DNA of 43,315 nt, taken from Pirellulales bacterium. Its GTDB lineage: Bacteria > Planctomycetota > Planctomycetia > Pirellulales > JALHLM01. Positions 33,108 through 40,652 of the stretch are shown piece by piece. Location: assembly GCA_022844585.1 (NCBI GenBank), contig JALHLM010000002.1:1-43315 (forward strand). The letters are read 5' to 3'. The notes beneath the pieces are model-generated. The model made no database searches. It had not been told where the DNA came from and was given only the letters and a program-made list of their open reading frames with translations. A program made the translations under genes and the position numbers. The stretch's first letter is position 1. Each line of letters begins with the position of its first letter.

Positions 33108-33782
33108 ATGAGCGGCAATGTCGAAGAAGCGTATCAGCGATTGTTCGCGGCCTACGGGCCGCAACATTGGTGGCCGGCGGAAACGCCGTTCGAAATGATG
33201 GTCGGCGCGGTGCTGACGCAGAACACCAATTGGTCCAACGTCGCCAAGGCGCTCGAAAACCTGCGCGAAGAAGGGCTGCTCGACGCGGCGGCGCTGCATC
33301 GATTGCCCGCGGAAGAACTCGCCGAGTTGATTCGGCCCGCCGGCTACTACCGGCTCAAAGCGGGGCGGCTCAAACGGCTGTTGGACCTGTTGTTCGATCG
33401 CTTCGACGGGTCGCTGGACGAAATGTTCTCGCGATCGCTGGATGACTTGCGCGAGTTGCTGCTCAGCGTAAACGGCATCGGCCCGGAAACCGCGGATTCG
33501 ATTCTTCTCTATGCGGGCAAATACCCGACGTTCGTCGTCGATACCTACACGCATCGCGTTTTCAAACGGCACGCCTGGATCGAGGACGAAGCCGACTATC
33601 ACACGCTGAAAGACTCGATCGAAGCCGGCCTGGAACGCTCCGCGCCGTTGTTCAACGAGTATCACGCCTTGCTCGTCAAAGTCGGTAAAGAACATTGCGG
33701 CCCGAAACCGCGCTGCGAAGGTTGCCCATTGCAAGAACTACTGCCGCCCGGCGGGCCGCACGAACCGGCGCCTTTCGAGTAG
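33108..33782 (+). CDS. HhH-GPD DNA glycosylase, MagIII-like (endonuclease III superfamily)
   Basis: The protein has 224 residues from ATG 33108 (an in-frame ATG at 33090 is also possible). The helix-hairpin-helix LLLSVNGIGPETADSILLYAG is followed by the catalytic Asp in FVVDTYTHRVFKR. At the place of the EndoIII lysine (GVGRKTA) stands Glu (GIGPETA), as in MagIII-type 3-methyladenine glycosylases with no lyase activity. The C-terminus HCGPKPRCEGCPLQELLPP has only three of the four cysteines needed for a 4Fe-4S cluster; the last is Leu. Some MagIII enzymes are known to lack the cluster. The TAG stop lies within the left end of a repeat element. Confidence 0.83.
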   Translation: MSGNVEEAYQRLFAAYGPQHWWPAETPFEMMVGAVLTQNTNWSNVAKALENLREEGLLDAAALHRLPAEELAELIRPAGYYRLKAGRLKRLLDLLFDRFDGSLDEMFSRSLDDLRELLLSVNGIGPETADSILLYAGKYPTFVVDTYTHRVFKRHAWIEDEADYHTLKDSIEAGLERSAPLFNEYHALLVKVGKEHCGPKPRCEGCPLQELLPPGGPHEPAPFE

Positions 33783-33977
33783 GTCAGGCACCGCCGACGA
33801 AGTCGAAATCGCGGCACAAGAATTTGACGATTCAACGTCCATCGTCAGCGCGAGAAATGTGCCTGACAAGGATGCGACGTCGTTCCCGTCAGGCACGTCG
33901 CTTGCCACTCACTTGGATGTGGCGGCGGTTGACATGATTCGCACGCCGCGGTGCTTCGTCGGCGGTGCCTGACCTAC
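33779..33977. mobile_element. 199-bp MITE-like element with perfect 24-bp terminal inverted repeats
   Basis: Ends 33779-33802 and 33954-33977 are exact reverse complements (GTAGGTCAGGCACCGCC...). Inside lies a second, smaller inverted repeat GTGCCTGAC / GTCAGGCAC (33859-33867, 33888-33896), which repeats part of the terminal sequence. No transposase is encoded. No clear target-site duplication was found. The left end supplies the stop codon of the glycosylase gene; the right end is 10 bp before the DUF4404 stop. Confidence 0.75.
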
Positions 33978-33987
33978 GAAAGGCGCT

Positions 33988-34275
33988 TCAAATCCCCATC
34001 CGCGAAAGGGCATCGATCACGCTGCCCAATAGCCCCGAAAGTTGCGGGTGCGTTTCTTCGAATTCCCGCGCCGCGGTCGTGAGCCGGCTAGGGAGCGCCG
34101 TGATCGATGGCTCGGGCGCTCCGCCGGCTTGTTGGCGGCGCAGCGTCGATTGGATTTCCTCTAGCGCCTCCGAGAGCATCGTGCGTACGTCGGCGTCCGC
34201 CGGATCGAGGCGTTCCAACTCCGCGTGGAGTTCGCCCAGGGTCTGTTTTAGCTTCGCGAGGTCTTCGGTGCTCAT
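33988..34275 (-). CDS. DUF4404 family protein
   Basis: The protein has 95 residues. MSTEDLAKLKQTLGELHAEL opens the first helix; the last third is THPQLSGLLGSVIDALSRMGI, the pattern of DUF4404. The whole is likely helical and coiled-coil. The function is unknown. It is flanked by two different inverted-repeat elements and has no close operon partner. Confidence 0.75.
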   Translation of the reverse strand: MSTEDLAKLKQTLGELHAELERLDPADADVRTMLSEALEEIQSTLRRQQAGGAPEPSITALPSRLTTAAREFEETHPQLSGLLGSVIDALSRMGI

Positions 34276-34305
34276 AGTGCTATTGTAAGTGCGCGGAGCA
34301 AATAC

Positions 34306-34406
34306 ACCAACCCGAAGCGCCAGCGAGGGGGAGAGGACTTCGACTTCAGCGCGATGTTGCGCTGAGATGGAGCGTCCGTTCCCCCTCGCTGGCGCTTCGG
34401 GTTGGT
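34306..34406. repeat. Perfect 27-bp inverted repeat, REP-like, 47-nt loop
   Basis: Arms 34306-34332 and 34380-34406 are exact reverse complements (ACCAACCCGAAGCGCCAGCG...). Core CGCCAGCGAGGG also occurs in 40439-40521, so both belong to one REP-like family with varied tips. It separates the DUF4404 gene start from the DUF1080 gene end, with both genes minus-strand. Confidence 0.85.
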
Positions 34407-34407
34407 A

Positions 34408-35598
34408 TCACCTCCCTACGCCCGGCATCTCCGCGGCGCGGAGATTTCGGAACGAGAGATCGGTCGTCGGGTCGTGTCCTTGGATGATCAGCGTGCCGGC
34501 GGCGCGGCGGAGGCCTTCGCGCGGGTTGTCGCTGGCCGGGCGCGTGTCGGTCCAATCGCTCACCGGGTACCCGTTCACCCAGGCCGCCATGTGATCGCCG
34601 GAGACGACTAGCGTCATGGGGAACCAGGTGAAATCATCCGCCGCCACCTTGCGGGCTTTTTGCCGGCGATAAAACGCGCCGGTGCCGAAGTCCGTCGGCT
34701 GTGTGCGATCATCGTTCTGATAGCCGTTCTGAATCTGGCACTCGTAGCCCTGCGTCACTTCGCCCGGGATGCTGCGAAAGAAGACGCCGGAGTTGAGATG
34801 TTTTCCGTTGGAGAATACTTCGAGTTGCAACGTGAAATCGGCGAACTGCCGAGCGCTTTCGAGTTGCCCCGGGCCGTTCTTGACGTTGAGCTCTCCGGCC
34901 GGCGTGACCGAGAACACGCTGGCCTTGCCGGGATACGGTTTCCAGCCGGTGAGGTCCTTGCCGTTGAAGATCGATTCTAATCCCAGCGGCTTGAGCTTGA
35001 TGTTGCGGAACTCGACCTCGCCCATGTTGAGCTGCAGGCCGATCCGCCCGCGCGGCACCGGCGCGGGGTCGGTGTAATCGAGCACCGTTTCGCCGTCGAT
35101 CTTGACGACCAGATGGGCCCCTTCGGCGGTAACTTCGTAGCTATGCCAGTCGCTGGTATCGATGGCGGGCGTCGACGCCTTTTGCCGGTTCACAAACCCG
35201 CCGGTGTAGAACGGGCTCAAATCCGGCGCGGCAATGTTCAGTTCATAGCAATCCTTAGCAGGCTCGGTCGGCGCGAGCGGTGTGCGGAGAAAGATGCCGG
35301 AGTTGGTCGTTTTCGGGGCTCGGAAATCGCACTTGAAAATGTAGTCGGCGAATTCGCTTGTCGTGCAGAGCAATCCTTTCTCGCCCTTCGTGACGCGAAT
35401 CGCGCTGTCGCGGACTTCCCAATCGGCCTTCGAGGTCGGCGTCCAACCGTAGAGCGTTTCGCCATCGAAGAGCAGCACCCAGCCGTCGGCCAGTTCCTCC
35501 GGCGACAGCGCGTTCAATTCCGCGGCTGCGGCGCCACGTCCGAGCGCCAGTCCAAGCAGCAATCCAATGAACAACCGAGCAGGGGGAAGGTATCGCAT
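34408..35598 (-). CDS. Secreted protein with two DUF1080 (3-keto-disaccharide hydrolase-like) domains
   Basis: The protein has 396 residues from ATG 35596-35598, which opens a signal peptide (MRYLPPARLFIGLLLGLALG). Two tandem DUF1080 (concanavalin-like) domains follow: first GWVLLFDGETLYGW ... NSGIFLRTP, and then LESIFNGKDLTGWKPY ... LNSGVFFRSIPGE. This family includes sugar-binding or 3-keto-glycoside hydrolases; most planctomycete copies are of unknown substrate. The repeat of the domain is common in this phylum. Probably periplasmic and used on complex polysaccharides. A single gene; the 3' end abuts the REP-like repeat. Confidence 0.87.
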   Translation of the reverse strand: MRYLPPARLFIGLLLGLALGRGAAAAELNALSPEELADGWVLLFDGETLYGWTPTSKADWEVRDSAIRVTKGEKGLLCTTSEFADYIFKCDFRAPKTTNSGIFLRTPLAPTEPAKDCYELNIAAPDLSPFYTGGFVNRQKASTPAIDTSDWHSYEVTAEGAHLVVKIDGETVLDYTDPAPVPRGRIGLQLNMGEVEFRNIKLKPLGLESIFNGKDLTGWKPYPGKASVFSVTPAGELNVKNGPGQLESARQFADFTLQLEVFSNGKHLNSGVFFRSIPGEVTQGYECQIQNGYQNDDRTQPTDFGTGAFYRRQKARKVAADDFTWFPMTLVVSGDHMAAWVNGYPVSDWTDTRPASDNPREGLRRAAGTLIIQGHDPTTDLSFRNLRAAEMPGVGR

Positions 35599-35741
35599 GG
35601 GGGCGTCGTCAATCGCGGGACGAAGTGGGTTCGCGCATTTGCTCCGGGCACCCGATGATGATACCCTGAAATCGCGCCGCAAGGCACCTGGGCGGCGCGA
35701 TGTTTTCGGCCGTTTGCCGTACTTCGCCAAGAGCGTCGAAA

Positions 35742-36011
35742 ATGGATCGCGTCGCTGCCTATGCCGAACTAACGCGGGAACTTGCCCGGTGGAGGGCGTT
35801 GGATTACTCGCAACTTTGTGAACATGTCGGGGCACTTCCTTCGGAACGCCGTTATCAGCATGCCGGCGCGGAATACCTCATCGAAGTGCGCGTGCGGAGC
35901 TCGCCGTCCGATGAGCGGAGTCTGATTATCGAAGCGACCGCATGCGATGCCAACTGGTTCGCGAACGCGAGAATTGATGAGTCAGTGATTGTCACCAACC
36001 CTGAGCCTTGA
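35742..36011 (+). CDS. Hypothetical small protein
   Basis: The protein has 89 residues from ATG 35742 (MDRVAAYAELTRELARWRAL). It has a helical first third, and an alpha/beta remainder with GAEYLIEVRVRSSPSDERSL and IIEATACDANWFA. No signal peptide and no family I recognise; such small proteins often belong to uncharacterised accessory sets. Divergent from the DUF1080 gene, 143 bp apart; weak ribosome-binding site. Confidence 0.5.
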   Translation: MDRVAAYAELTRELARWRALDYSQLCEHVGALPSERRYQHAGAEYLIEVRVRSSPSDERSLIIEATACDANWFANARIDESVIVTNPEP

Positions 36012-36029
36012 ACTCGGCGAGACGAGGCT

Positions 36030-36080
36030 TTCAAATAAAACAGGGCGGCCAGCGCGAATTCCGTTCGCGCCAGGCCGCCC
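36030..36080 (-). terminator. Terminator of the esterase gene
   Basis: A hairpin at 36043-36080 (outer stem GGGCGGCC/GGCCGCCC, inner stem GCGCGAA/TTCGCGC, loop TTCCG) is followed on the minus strand by a T-rich tract (TGTTTTATTTG, 36032-36042). It lies about 140 nt after the esterase stop. Confidence 0.6.
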
Positions 36081-36131
36081 ATTCAGCGGTGGAGGTGAGG
36101 CAAGTGCGGTTGCAGACCTTCGGTCGGACGG

Positions 36132-36157
36132 GTGGCACGGTCCGGAGACCGTGCCAC
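36132..36157. repeat. Short perfect hairpin, stem 11 bp, loop CGGA
   Basis: GTGGCACGGTC / GACCGTGCCAC with a 4-nt loop. This sort of hairpin is common in planctomycete intergenic DNA as I recall. It lies after the esterase gene, before the terminator. Confidence 0.7.
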
Positions 36158-36218
36158 AACAAGTCCTGGGATCTTCCGCCCACTGAAAACTGAACACTGA
36201 AAACTTCAAACTCCCCCA

Positions 36219-37424
36219 CTACTGAAACAACTGCGGCGCGAACTCATTCAGATAATTCCGCCAGTTGATCCACGTGTGGCCGCCGGTGCTTTCGACGAAG
36301 ACCGGGTTGAAGCCGTGCTTTTTGAACAGCTCGACTGTTTCCTTCGTGCGCGGCATCAGGAAGTCGTCCATGCCGGTATTGAGCCAGAGGAGTTTCAGCC
36401 CTTCCTTGCCGGACGCGCTGGCGAGCGCTGCGGCGTTTTCCTTTTCCCATTCTTCCGTGTTGCGGAGGAACACGCCGGAGCTGAATACGCCGACGTAGGC
36501 GTAGTCGTCGATATTCTTGAGCGCGACGTTCAACGTCTGCGCGCCTCCCATCGAAAGGCCGGCGATCGCGCGATCCTTGCGGTCGGTCAGTACGCGGTAA
36601 TTCCTTTCAATGTAGGGACGGACATCTTTGGCGAAATCGTCTTCAAAGGCGTTGTTGCCCAGGCTCGGGCGGCCGTCCGACGACGGAGGGGGTGGCGCGC
36701 CGAAGCTGAACGGACCGGTATGCCCGGCCGGCATGACGACGATCATCGGCTTGGCATTGCCGGAAGCGATCAGGTGGTCAAGAATGAAATTCGCGCGGCC
36801 GACCGAGGTCCAGGAGTCGTCGCAATCGCCGGCGCCGTGCAGCAGATAGAACACCGGGTACTTGTCGTCGCTGGTTTCATAGCCCGGCGGCGTGTAGACG
36901 TGCATGCGACGGGTGCGGCCGAGCGCGGTCGAGTCGTAATGCACGCGGGCCACAGCGCCGTGCGGCACGCCCTTGGCGTCCATGAAGTCCGAGCCGGGCA
37001 CATGCACGAGGCTCCAGACGTTGCCGTTCGATTCACTGACGCTTTGGTTTTTCGGATCGACGACGTTCACGCCGTCCACTTCGATCGTGTAACGATATGC
37101 GCCTGGGTCGATCGGCCCGAGCGTTACTTCCCAGACGTCGTTTTCGCCTTTCTTGAGCACGCGTTCGCCAGGGTCGCCGGGAATGTCGCCGGCGTTGAGC
37201 CGTACTTCGTCCGCTTTCGGCGCATGAATGCGGAAAGAGACGCGGCGATCTTCATGCACTTCGGGCGATAACACGAAAGGACCTCGCGGACCGCCGAAAC
37301 GTCGCGGCGGCGGATTGGCGGGGGGCTGCTCGGTTTTTTCCTGAGCCAAGGCGTCAGCCGAAATGGCGACGACGGTAACGGCCGCGAACAGCAGCTTCGC
37401 GAGCCAGAATCGAGGCAGGGACAT
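36219..37424 (-). CDS. Secreted carbohydrate-type esterase (CE1/esterase D-like)
   Basis: The protein has 401 residues from ATG 37422-37424, opening a signal peptide ending at about residue 28 (ADALAQ). Residues about 60-150 form an immunoglobulin-like (E-set) domain: VSFRIHAPKADEVRL and GAYRYTIEVDGV. Then an alpha/beta hydrolase: YPVFYLLHGAGDCDDSW, the nucleophile Ser in AIAGLSMGGAQTL, and the catalytic His in ESTGGHTWINWRNYL. This layout is that of acetyl- or feruloyl-xylan esterases of family CE1. The substrate is probably an esterified plant or algal polysaccharide. The start is single and isolated; a terminator follows. Confidence 0.87.
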   Translation of the reverse strand: MSLPRFWLAKLLFAAVTVVAISADALAQEKTEQPPANPPPRRFGGPRGPFVLSPEVHEDRRVSFRIHAPKADEVRLNAGDIPGDPGERVLKKGENDVWEVTLGPIDPGAYRYTIEVDGVNVVDPKNQSVSESNGNVWSLVHVPGSDFMDAKGVPHGAVARVHYDSTALGRTRRMHVYTPPGYETSDDKYPVFYLLHGAGDCDDSWTSVGRANFILDHLIASGNAKPMIVVMPAGHTGPFSFGAPPPPSSDGRPSLGNNAFEDDFAKDVRPYIERNYRVLTDRKDRAIAGLSMGGAQTLNVALKNIDDYAYVGVFSSGVFLRNTEEWEKENAAALASASGKEGLKLLWLNTGMDDFLMPRTKETVELFKKHGFNPVFVESTGGHTWINWRNYLNEFAPQLFQ

Positions 37425-37490
37425 GATCGTACTCCAGGGCGGCGATGGGTGGGGCGTTAGAGTCGTTTCGGGGTCAATCTCACGACGTGG

Positions 37491-37628
37491 GTGCCTGGGG
37501 CTGGGGCGGTCGATCGAGTCAACTACGTCCATTCGGCTGGGGCATCGTGGCGTGTTGTTGACATGTCGAACGAAGCCTCAGCTCTTCGACCATGGTGACC
37601 GCGATGCAGACGCCCCTGCCCCAGGCAC
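37491..37628. repeat. 138-bp element with 18-bp inverted ends (one mismatch)
   Basis: Ends 37491-37508 (GTGCCTGGGGCTGGGGCG) and 37611-37628 (CGCCCCTGCCCCAGGCAC) are reverse complements apart from one base. The outer GTGCCTG resembles the tips of the 199-bp element at 33779-33977. It lies in the gap between esterase start and the marR end. Confidence 0.65.
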
Positions 37629-37679
37629 CCGCCGTTCTCGTTGATCCGAAACATGTCATGGGCAAACCACTCGTGTTTC

Positions 37680-38093
37680 TTAACTCTCCGCGATGCGGTT
37701 AAGTCCGTCTAGCAGCGCGGTGACTTCTGGTTGCTTGAACAATCCGGCGAGCTGTTGCCGAATGGGGTCGCTGATTTTCCAAAGTCGTTGATACGTCTTT
37801 CGTCCCTTGGCGGTGAGGGTCACGCTGCGGGCGCGACCGTCGGTCGGGTTGGGGCGGCGCGCGACGAGTCCCTGCTTTTCCAACAGCACCAACATCGCGC
37901 GGATGGTATTGGGATCGGACGACGCGCGCCGGCCGAGTTCCTGTTGGGTGATTTGATCCCCTTCGGCCAGGATCGACAGCAATACGAATTGATCCGCCGT
38001 CACGCCTCCCTTGGCGAGTTGCGCGTCGGCCTGGCGATGCATCGCCCAATATGCCCGGCGCAGCCCCATCGCGATCTCATGTCCCCGGTCCAA
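37680..38093 (-). CDS. MarR-family transcriptional regulator
   Basis: The protein has 137 residues. Winged-helix fold: ITQQELGRRASSDPNTIRAMLVLLEKQGLVAR is the recognition region (spelled over two helices), then RRPNPTDGRARSVTLTAKGR is the wing. Such proteins bind palindromic operators and respond to aromatic or oxidative ligands; the ligand here is unknown. It may repress itself: a palindrome lies directly upstream (38111-38137). The nearest possible target is the Gfo/Idh gene upstream in the same direction. Confidence 0.88.
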   Translation of the reverse strand: MDRGHEIAMGLRRAYWAMHRQADAQLAKGGVTADQFVLLSILAEGDQITQQELGRRASSDPNTIRAMLVLLEKQGLVARRPNPTDGRARSVTLTAKGRKTYQRLWKISDPIRQQLAGLFKQPEVTALLDGLNRIAES

Positions 38094-38110
38094 ACCGCCA
38101 CCTCGCGCCA

Positions 38111-38137
38111 GTTACGACGTATACGTACCAGTTGTAA
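38111..38137. promoter_or_regulatory. Palindromic operator candidate upstream of marR
   Basis: GTTAC (38111-38115) and GTAAC (38133-38137) flank the exact 10-bp palindrome ACGTATACGT (38117-38126). It is 18 nt upstream of the marR start codon. Palindromes of this size are typical MarR binding sites. Confidence 0.5.
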
Positions 38138-38215
38138 CCGCGAAGTCTAACCAGGGTTTCGCGGGTTGGCAAGAAATTTCGCGAATCGAAGAAGGAGGGC
38201 GAACGACTCGAAACA

Positions 38216-38304
38216 TAGAGCCGGAAGCGTCGGCGCCCGGAGAGAGTCCAAACGAAGCGCCGATTTACTTGGCCCCGCTCCGGGCGCTGACGCTTCCGGC
38301 TCTA
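38216..38304. repeat. 27-bp inverted repeat (one mismatch), 35-nt loop, overlapping a stop codon
   Basis: Arms 38216-38242 and 38278-38304. The right arm ends with CTA, the reverse complement of the Gfo/Idh TAG stop codon, so the element supplies the stop. The right arm is identical (reverse complement) to 12709-12735. Confidence 0.85.
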
Positions 38305-39300
38305 AGACGATAAATCCGCCCAGTCACCGCTTCGGGTAGAACGCAGCACCGCGGCGGTCCAGTCGTGCGTGGCGAGCGCGCAGGAGGCCGGCGAAACCGT
38401 CGGTTCGCGGGTCAGCACTGCGTCGATGAATGCACGATCCGGGTCGCTGTCCGGCAGCAGGTCTGGGACTGGTTCGAGCACGTTATTCTTCGCGCGGAAT
38501 AGATGCGGGTCGTAGAACTTCTCGCTGCGCAACAGCAGGTCGGCGTCGCGACAGTGGAAGGTGATTTCTTCGCGCCAATGGTTTGCATCGCCGACGAAGT
38601 GCGCGACGAGTTGCACGCCGTCGGCAAACTGCGCGATCGCGCGCGTGACAATCTCGACGCGGCTCTCGCGCTGGTCGCTGAACGCCAACACGCGTTGCGC
38701 TGTTTGGCCGGTGACGTAATGCACGATATCGATCTGATGACTGCCGGCGTCGCCGAAGTAGCCGGCGCCGAGCGCGGGGTCGTCGCGCCAGGTGCCGCGG
38801 ATGGTCTGTTGCCAGCGTTCGCAGACGAAGACATGGATCTCGCGCAGCGGCCCGTACCACTCGGCGCGCTCGGTGAGTTCGCGTCGCGCGGTGCGATACG
38901 CCGCCATGTACCGTCGCTGATAAGAAACAGAAAGAATGCGACCAAGCTCTGCGCTACGTTCGGCGAGCCGCGCGATCCGTTCCCGCTCCGGCGCGAGCGG
39001 CTTTTCGCAAAGCACGTCGACGCTCCGTTCCAGCGCCGCGGTCGCCTGGTCGAAATGCAGCCCGGTCGGCGTGCAGATCACGATGCCGTCGACCGGATGC
39101 CGGCCCAGCAAGATGCCAAGCCCGTCGGTGGTGGCCTCGGCCGTCGGCGCGAGCTGACTACGCAGCATGTCGGCCGTCGCCTGATGGGCGTCGGCGACGT
39201 AAACCAGCCGCACGCGCTGATCTGCCCGTAAACGCTGGGCGTGCAAACGTCCGACCGCGCCGCAGCCTAGCAATCCAATGCGAATCAATCGTTCGGCCAT
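38302..39300 (-). CDS. Gfo/Idh/MocA-family NAD(P)-dependent oxidoreductase
   Basis: The protein has 332 residues from ATG 39298-39300 (MAERLIRIGLLGCGAVGRLH), placing the Rossmann GxGxxG (GCGAVG) near the start. Later VDGIVICTPTGLHFDQA and VLCEKPLAPERERIA carry the conserved EKP lysine, and the second domain has DDPALGAGYFGDAGSHQIDIVHY with the catalytic-type His. Enzymes of the family oxidise sugars or inositols or reduce other carbonyls; the substrate is unknown. The stop lies within a repeat arm. Not clearly in an operon. Confidence 0.9.
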   Translation of the reverse strand: MAERLIRIGLLGCGAVGRLHAQRLRADQRVRLVYVADAHQATADMLRSQLAPTAEATTDGLGILLGRHPVDGIVICTPTGLHFDQATAALERSVDVLCEKPLAPERERIARLAERSAELGRILSVSYQRRYMAAYRTARRELTERAEWYGPLREIHVFVCERWQQTIRGTWRDDPALGAGYFGDAGSHQIDIVHYVTGQTAQRVLAFSDQRESRVEIVTRAIAQFADGVQLVAHFVGDANHWREEITFHCRDADLLLRSEKFYDPHLFRAKNNVLEPVPDLLPDSDPDRAFIDAVLTREPTVSPASCALATHDWTAAVLRSTRSGDWADLSS

Positions 39301-39771
39301 CGATTCTGTTGCTCCGAAACGGAAATCTTGGATATCCGCCTCTGAATGTAGTGTTGACGTCGGTTGCAATGATCCCATGCAGCGCAGCTACGACGAATCT
39401 CGCCGTTCACACCTACCACCTTTGAGTGATGCCACGACGTGCTGTGAAAAGCCCATCCGTTCACTAAAGTTGACATTGAATAGCGCGCTGAATAAGCTAA
39501 TCCTAACGAGTGGTACGCAGCCCGAAACGGGGGGGTTGATCGTTCGATATAAATTGGCCTCAGCAGCTAGTCGACCTCCGTGGCCAAGTTCCTGAACCGA
39601 CCCGTTTTCTTGCTCTCCGCGAACGTCGCGGACAGGCGTGAGCAAGCCGCCTTGAGAGTTCTCGCTCGAATTAGTGTTGCCGGCTAGTCCTACGTAACGC
39701 AGTGCGATTCCTCGCCGTGTATTTGTTTTCCGTATGCGGCGCGAATCGAGGAATGATCCGGAGAGAGGCTC
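39301..39771. other. 471-bp gap before the response-regulator gene
   Basis: Less GC-rich than the flanking genes. I see a good promoter (39470-39498) and a ribosome-binding site near 39762, but no gene. A minus-strand frame at 39388-39804 is rejected as spurious. Confidence 0.5.
39470..39498 (+). promoter_or_regulatory. Sigma70-type promoter upstream of the response regulator
   Basis: -35 TTGACA (39470-39475), 17-nt spacer, -10 TAAGCT (39493-39498). The coding start is about 270 nt further, so there would be a long leader, or the promoter serves a small RNA. Confidence 0.5.
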
Positions 39772-40404
39772 ATGTCTATCCGAGTCGTCGTGGCGGATGA
39801 TCATGAGATCATTCGCGAAGGCTTGATCTCGTTATTGAGCGAATCCGAAGTCGAAATAGTGGGGATGGCCGCGGACGGTGAGTCCGCGATCAACCTGGCG
39901 CGCGAACGCCGCCCCGACGTGCTATTGCTTGACGTCCGGATGCCCGTTTTGGACGGACTCGACGCGTTGGCGCGGATCAAGTCGGAATTGCCTGAGCAAA
40001 TAGTGCTCATGATGTCGAGCTATGACCACCCCGGCTACGCCGCGCGGGCGGTCTCGCTGGGCGCCAGTGGATATGTGCTCAAGGATGCGCCGCGCGATGA
40101 ATTGCTCACGGCCGTACGCCGAGCCGCGCTCGGGCAAGACCTCTGGTCGCGCGAGAAACTGCGCCGCGTCACCGGCGCGCGGGTCATGCCGCAGGAGACG
40201 TCGCACGAGGACGTCAATCTGACCAAGCGCGAATGGGACGTGCTGAAGCTGTTGGCCGACGGCCAAACCAACCGGCAGATCGGCGACCATTTGCAGATCA
40301 GCCCGGAAACAGTCAAAGAGCACGTGAAGCACCTGCTGACCAAGATCGGCGTCGCGGATCGCACCCAGGCGGCTGTCTGGGCCGTGCGGCACGACCTGCT
40401 GTAG
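39772..40404 (+). CDS. NarL/FixJ-type response regulator
   Basis: The protein has 210 residues. Receiver domain: acidic pair Asp9/Asp10 (VVVADDHEIIREG), phospho-acceptor Asp54 (VLLLDVRMPVLDG), Ser82 and Lys104 (SGYVLKDAPRDE). The C-terminal LuxR-type helix-turn-helix: LTKREWDVLKLLADGQTNRQ and ISPETVKEHVKHLLTKIG. It is preceded by GAGAGAGG, a good ribosome-binding site. The cognate histidine kinase is not in the window, so the signal is unknown; the gene appears orphan. Confidence 0.93.
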   Translation: MSIRVVVADDHEIIREGLISLLSESEVEIVGMAADGESAINLARERRPDVLLLDVRMPVLDGLDALARIKSELPEQIVLMMSSYDHPGYAARAVSLGASGYVLKDAPRDELLTAVRRAALGQDLWSREKLRRVTGARVMPQETSHEDVNLTKREWDVLKLLADGQTNRQIGDHLQISPETVKEHVKHLLTKIGVADRTQAAVWAVRHDLL

Positions 40405-40438
40405 GTCGCGCTTCGCCTACCCCCATCTACGTAACGGC

Positions 40439-40521
40439 ACTAGCCCGACGCGCCAGCGAGGGAGAGTAAGCGCCGCTCGGTGTTCTGCGTCTACGCCCTC
40501 TCGCTGGCGCGTCGGGCTAGT
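40439..40521. repeat. Perfect 22-bp inverted repeat, REP-like
   Basis: Arms 40439-40460 and 40500-40521 (ACTAGCCCGACGCGCCAGCG...), 39-nt loop. Shares the core CGCCAGCGAGGG with 34306-34406; the outer parts differ. Lies just after the response-regulator gene and may act as a transcription stop. Confidence 0.85.
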
Positions 40522-40652
40522 GTACACGCTCCCCTGGGATTTTAGGCAATCTCTCAAGCCGCATTGACCCTGCGTGGGGATTTGGGGTACAAGTTCGCGC
40601 TGGCGTACTTCCCGCCAGCGCCTGCGCGTTATGGACGACGCGCGCCTTGAGA

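Noticed and set aside
36276..37271. 331-codon plus-strand frame opposite the esterase gene
   Set aside because: Antisense shadow; the esterase Ser and His motifs on the minus strand are complete.
39388..39804. 138-codon minus-strand frame before the response regulator
   Set aside because: Overlaps the promoter and start of the response-regulator gene, no ribosome-binding site, and an amino-acid mix without domain character.
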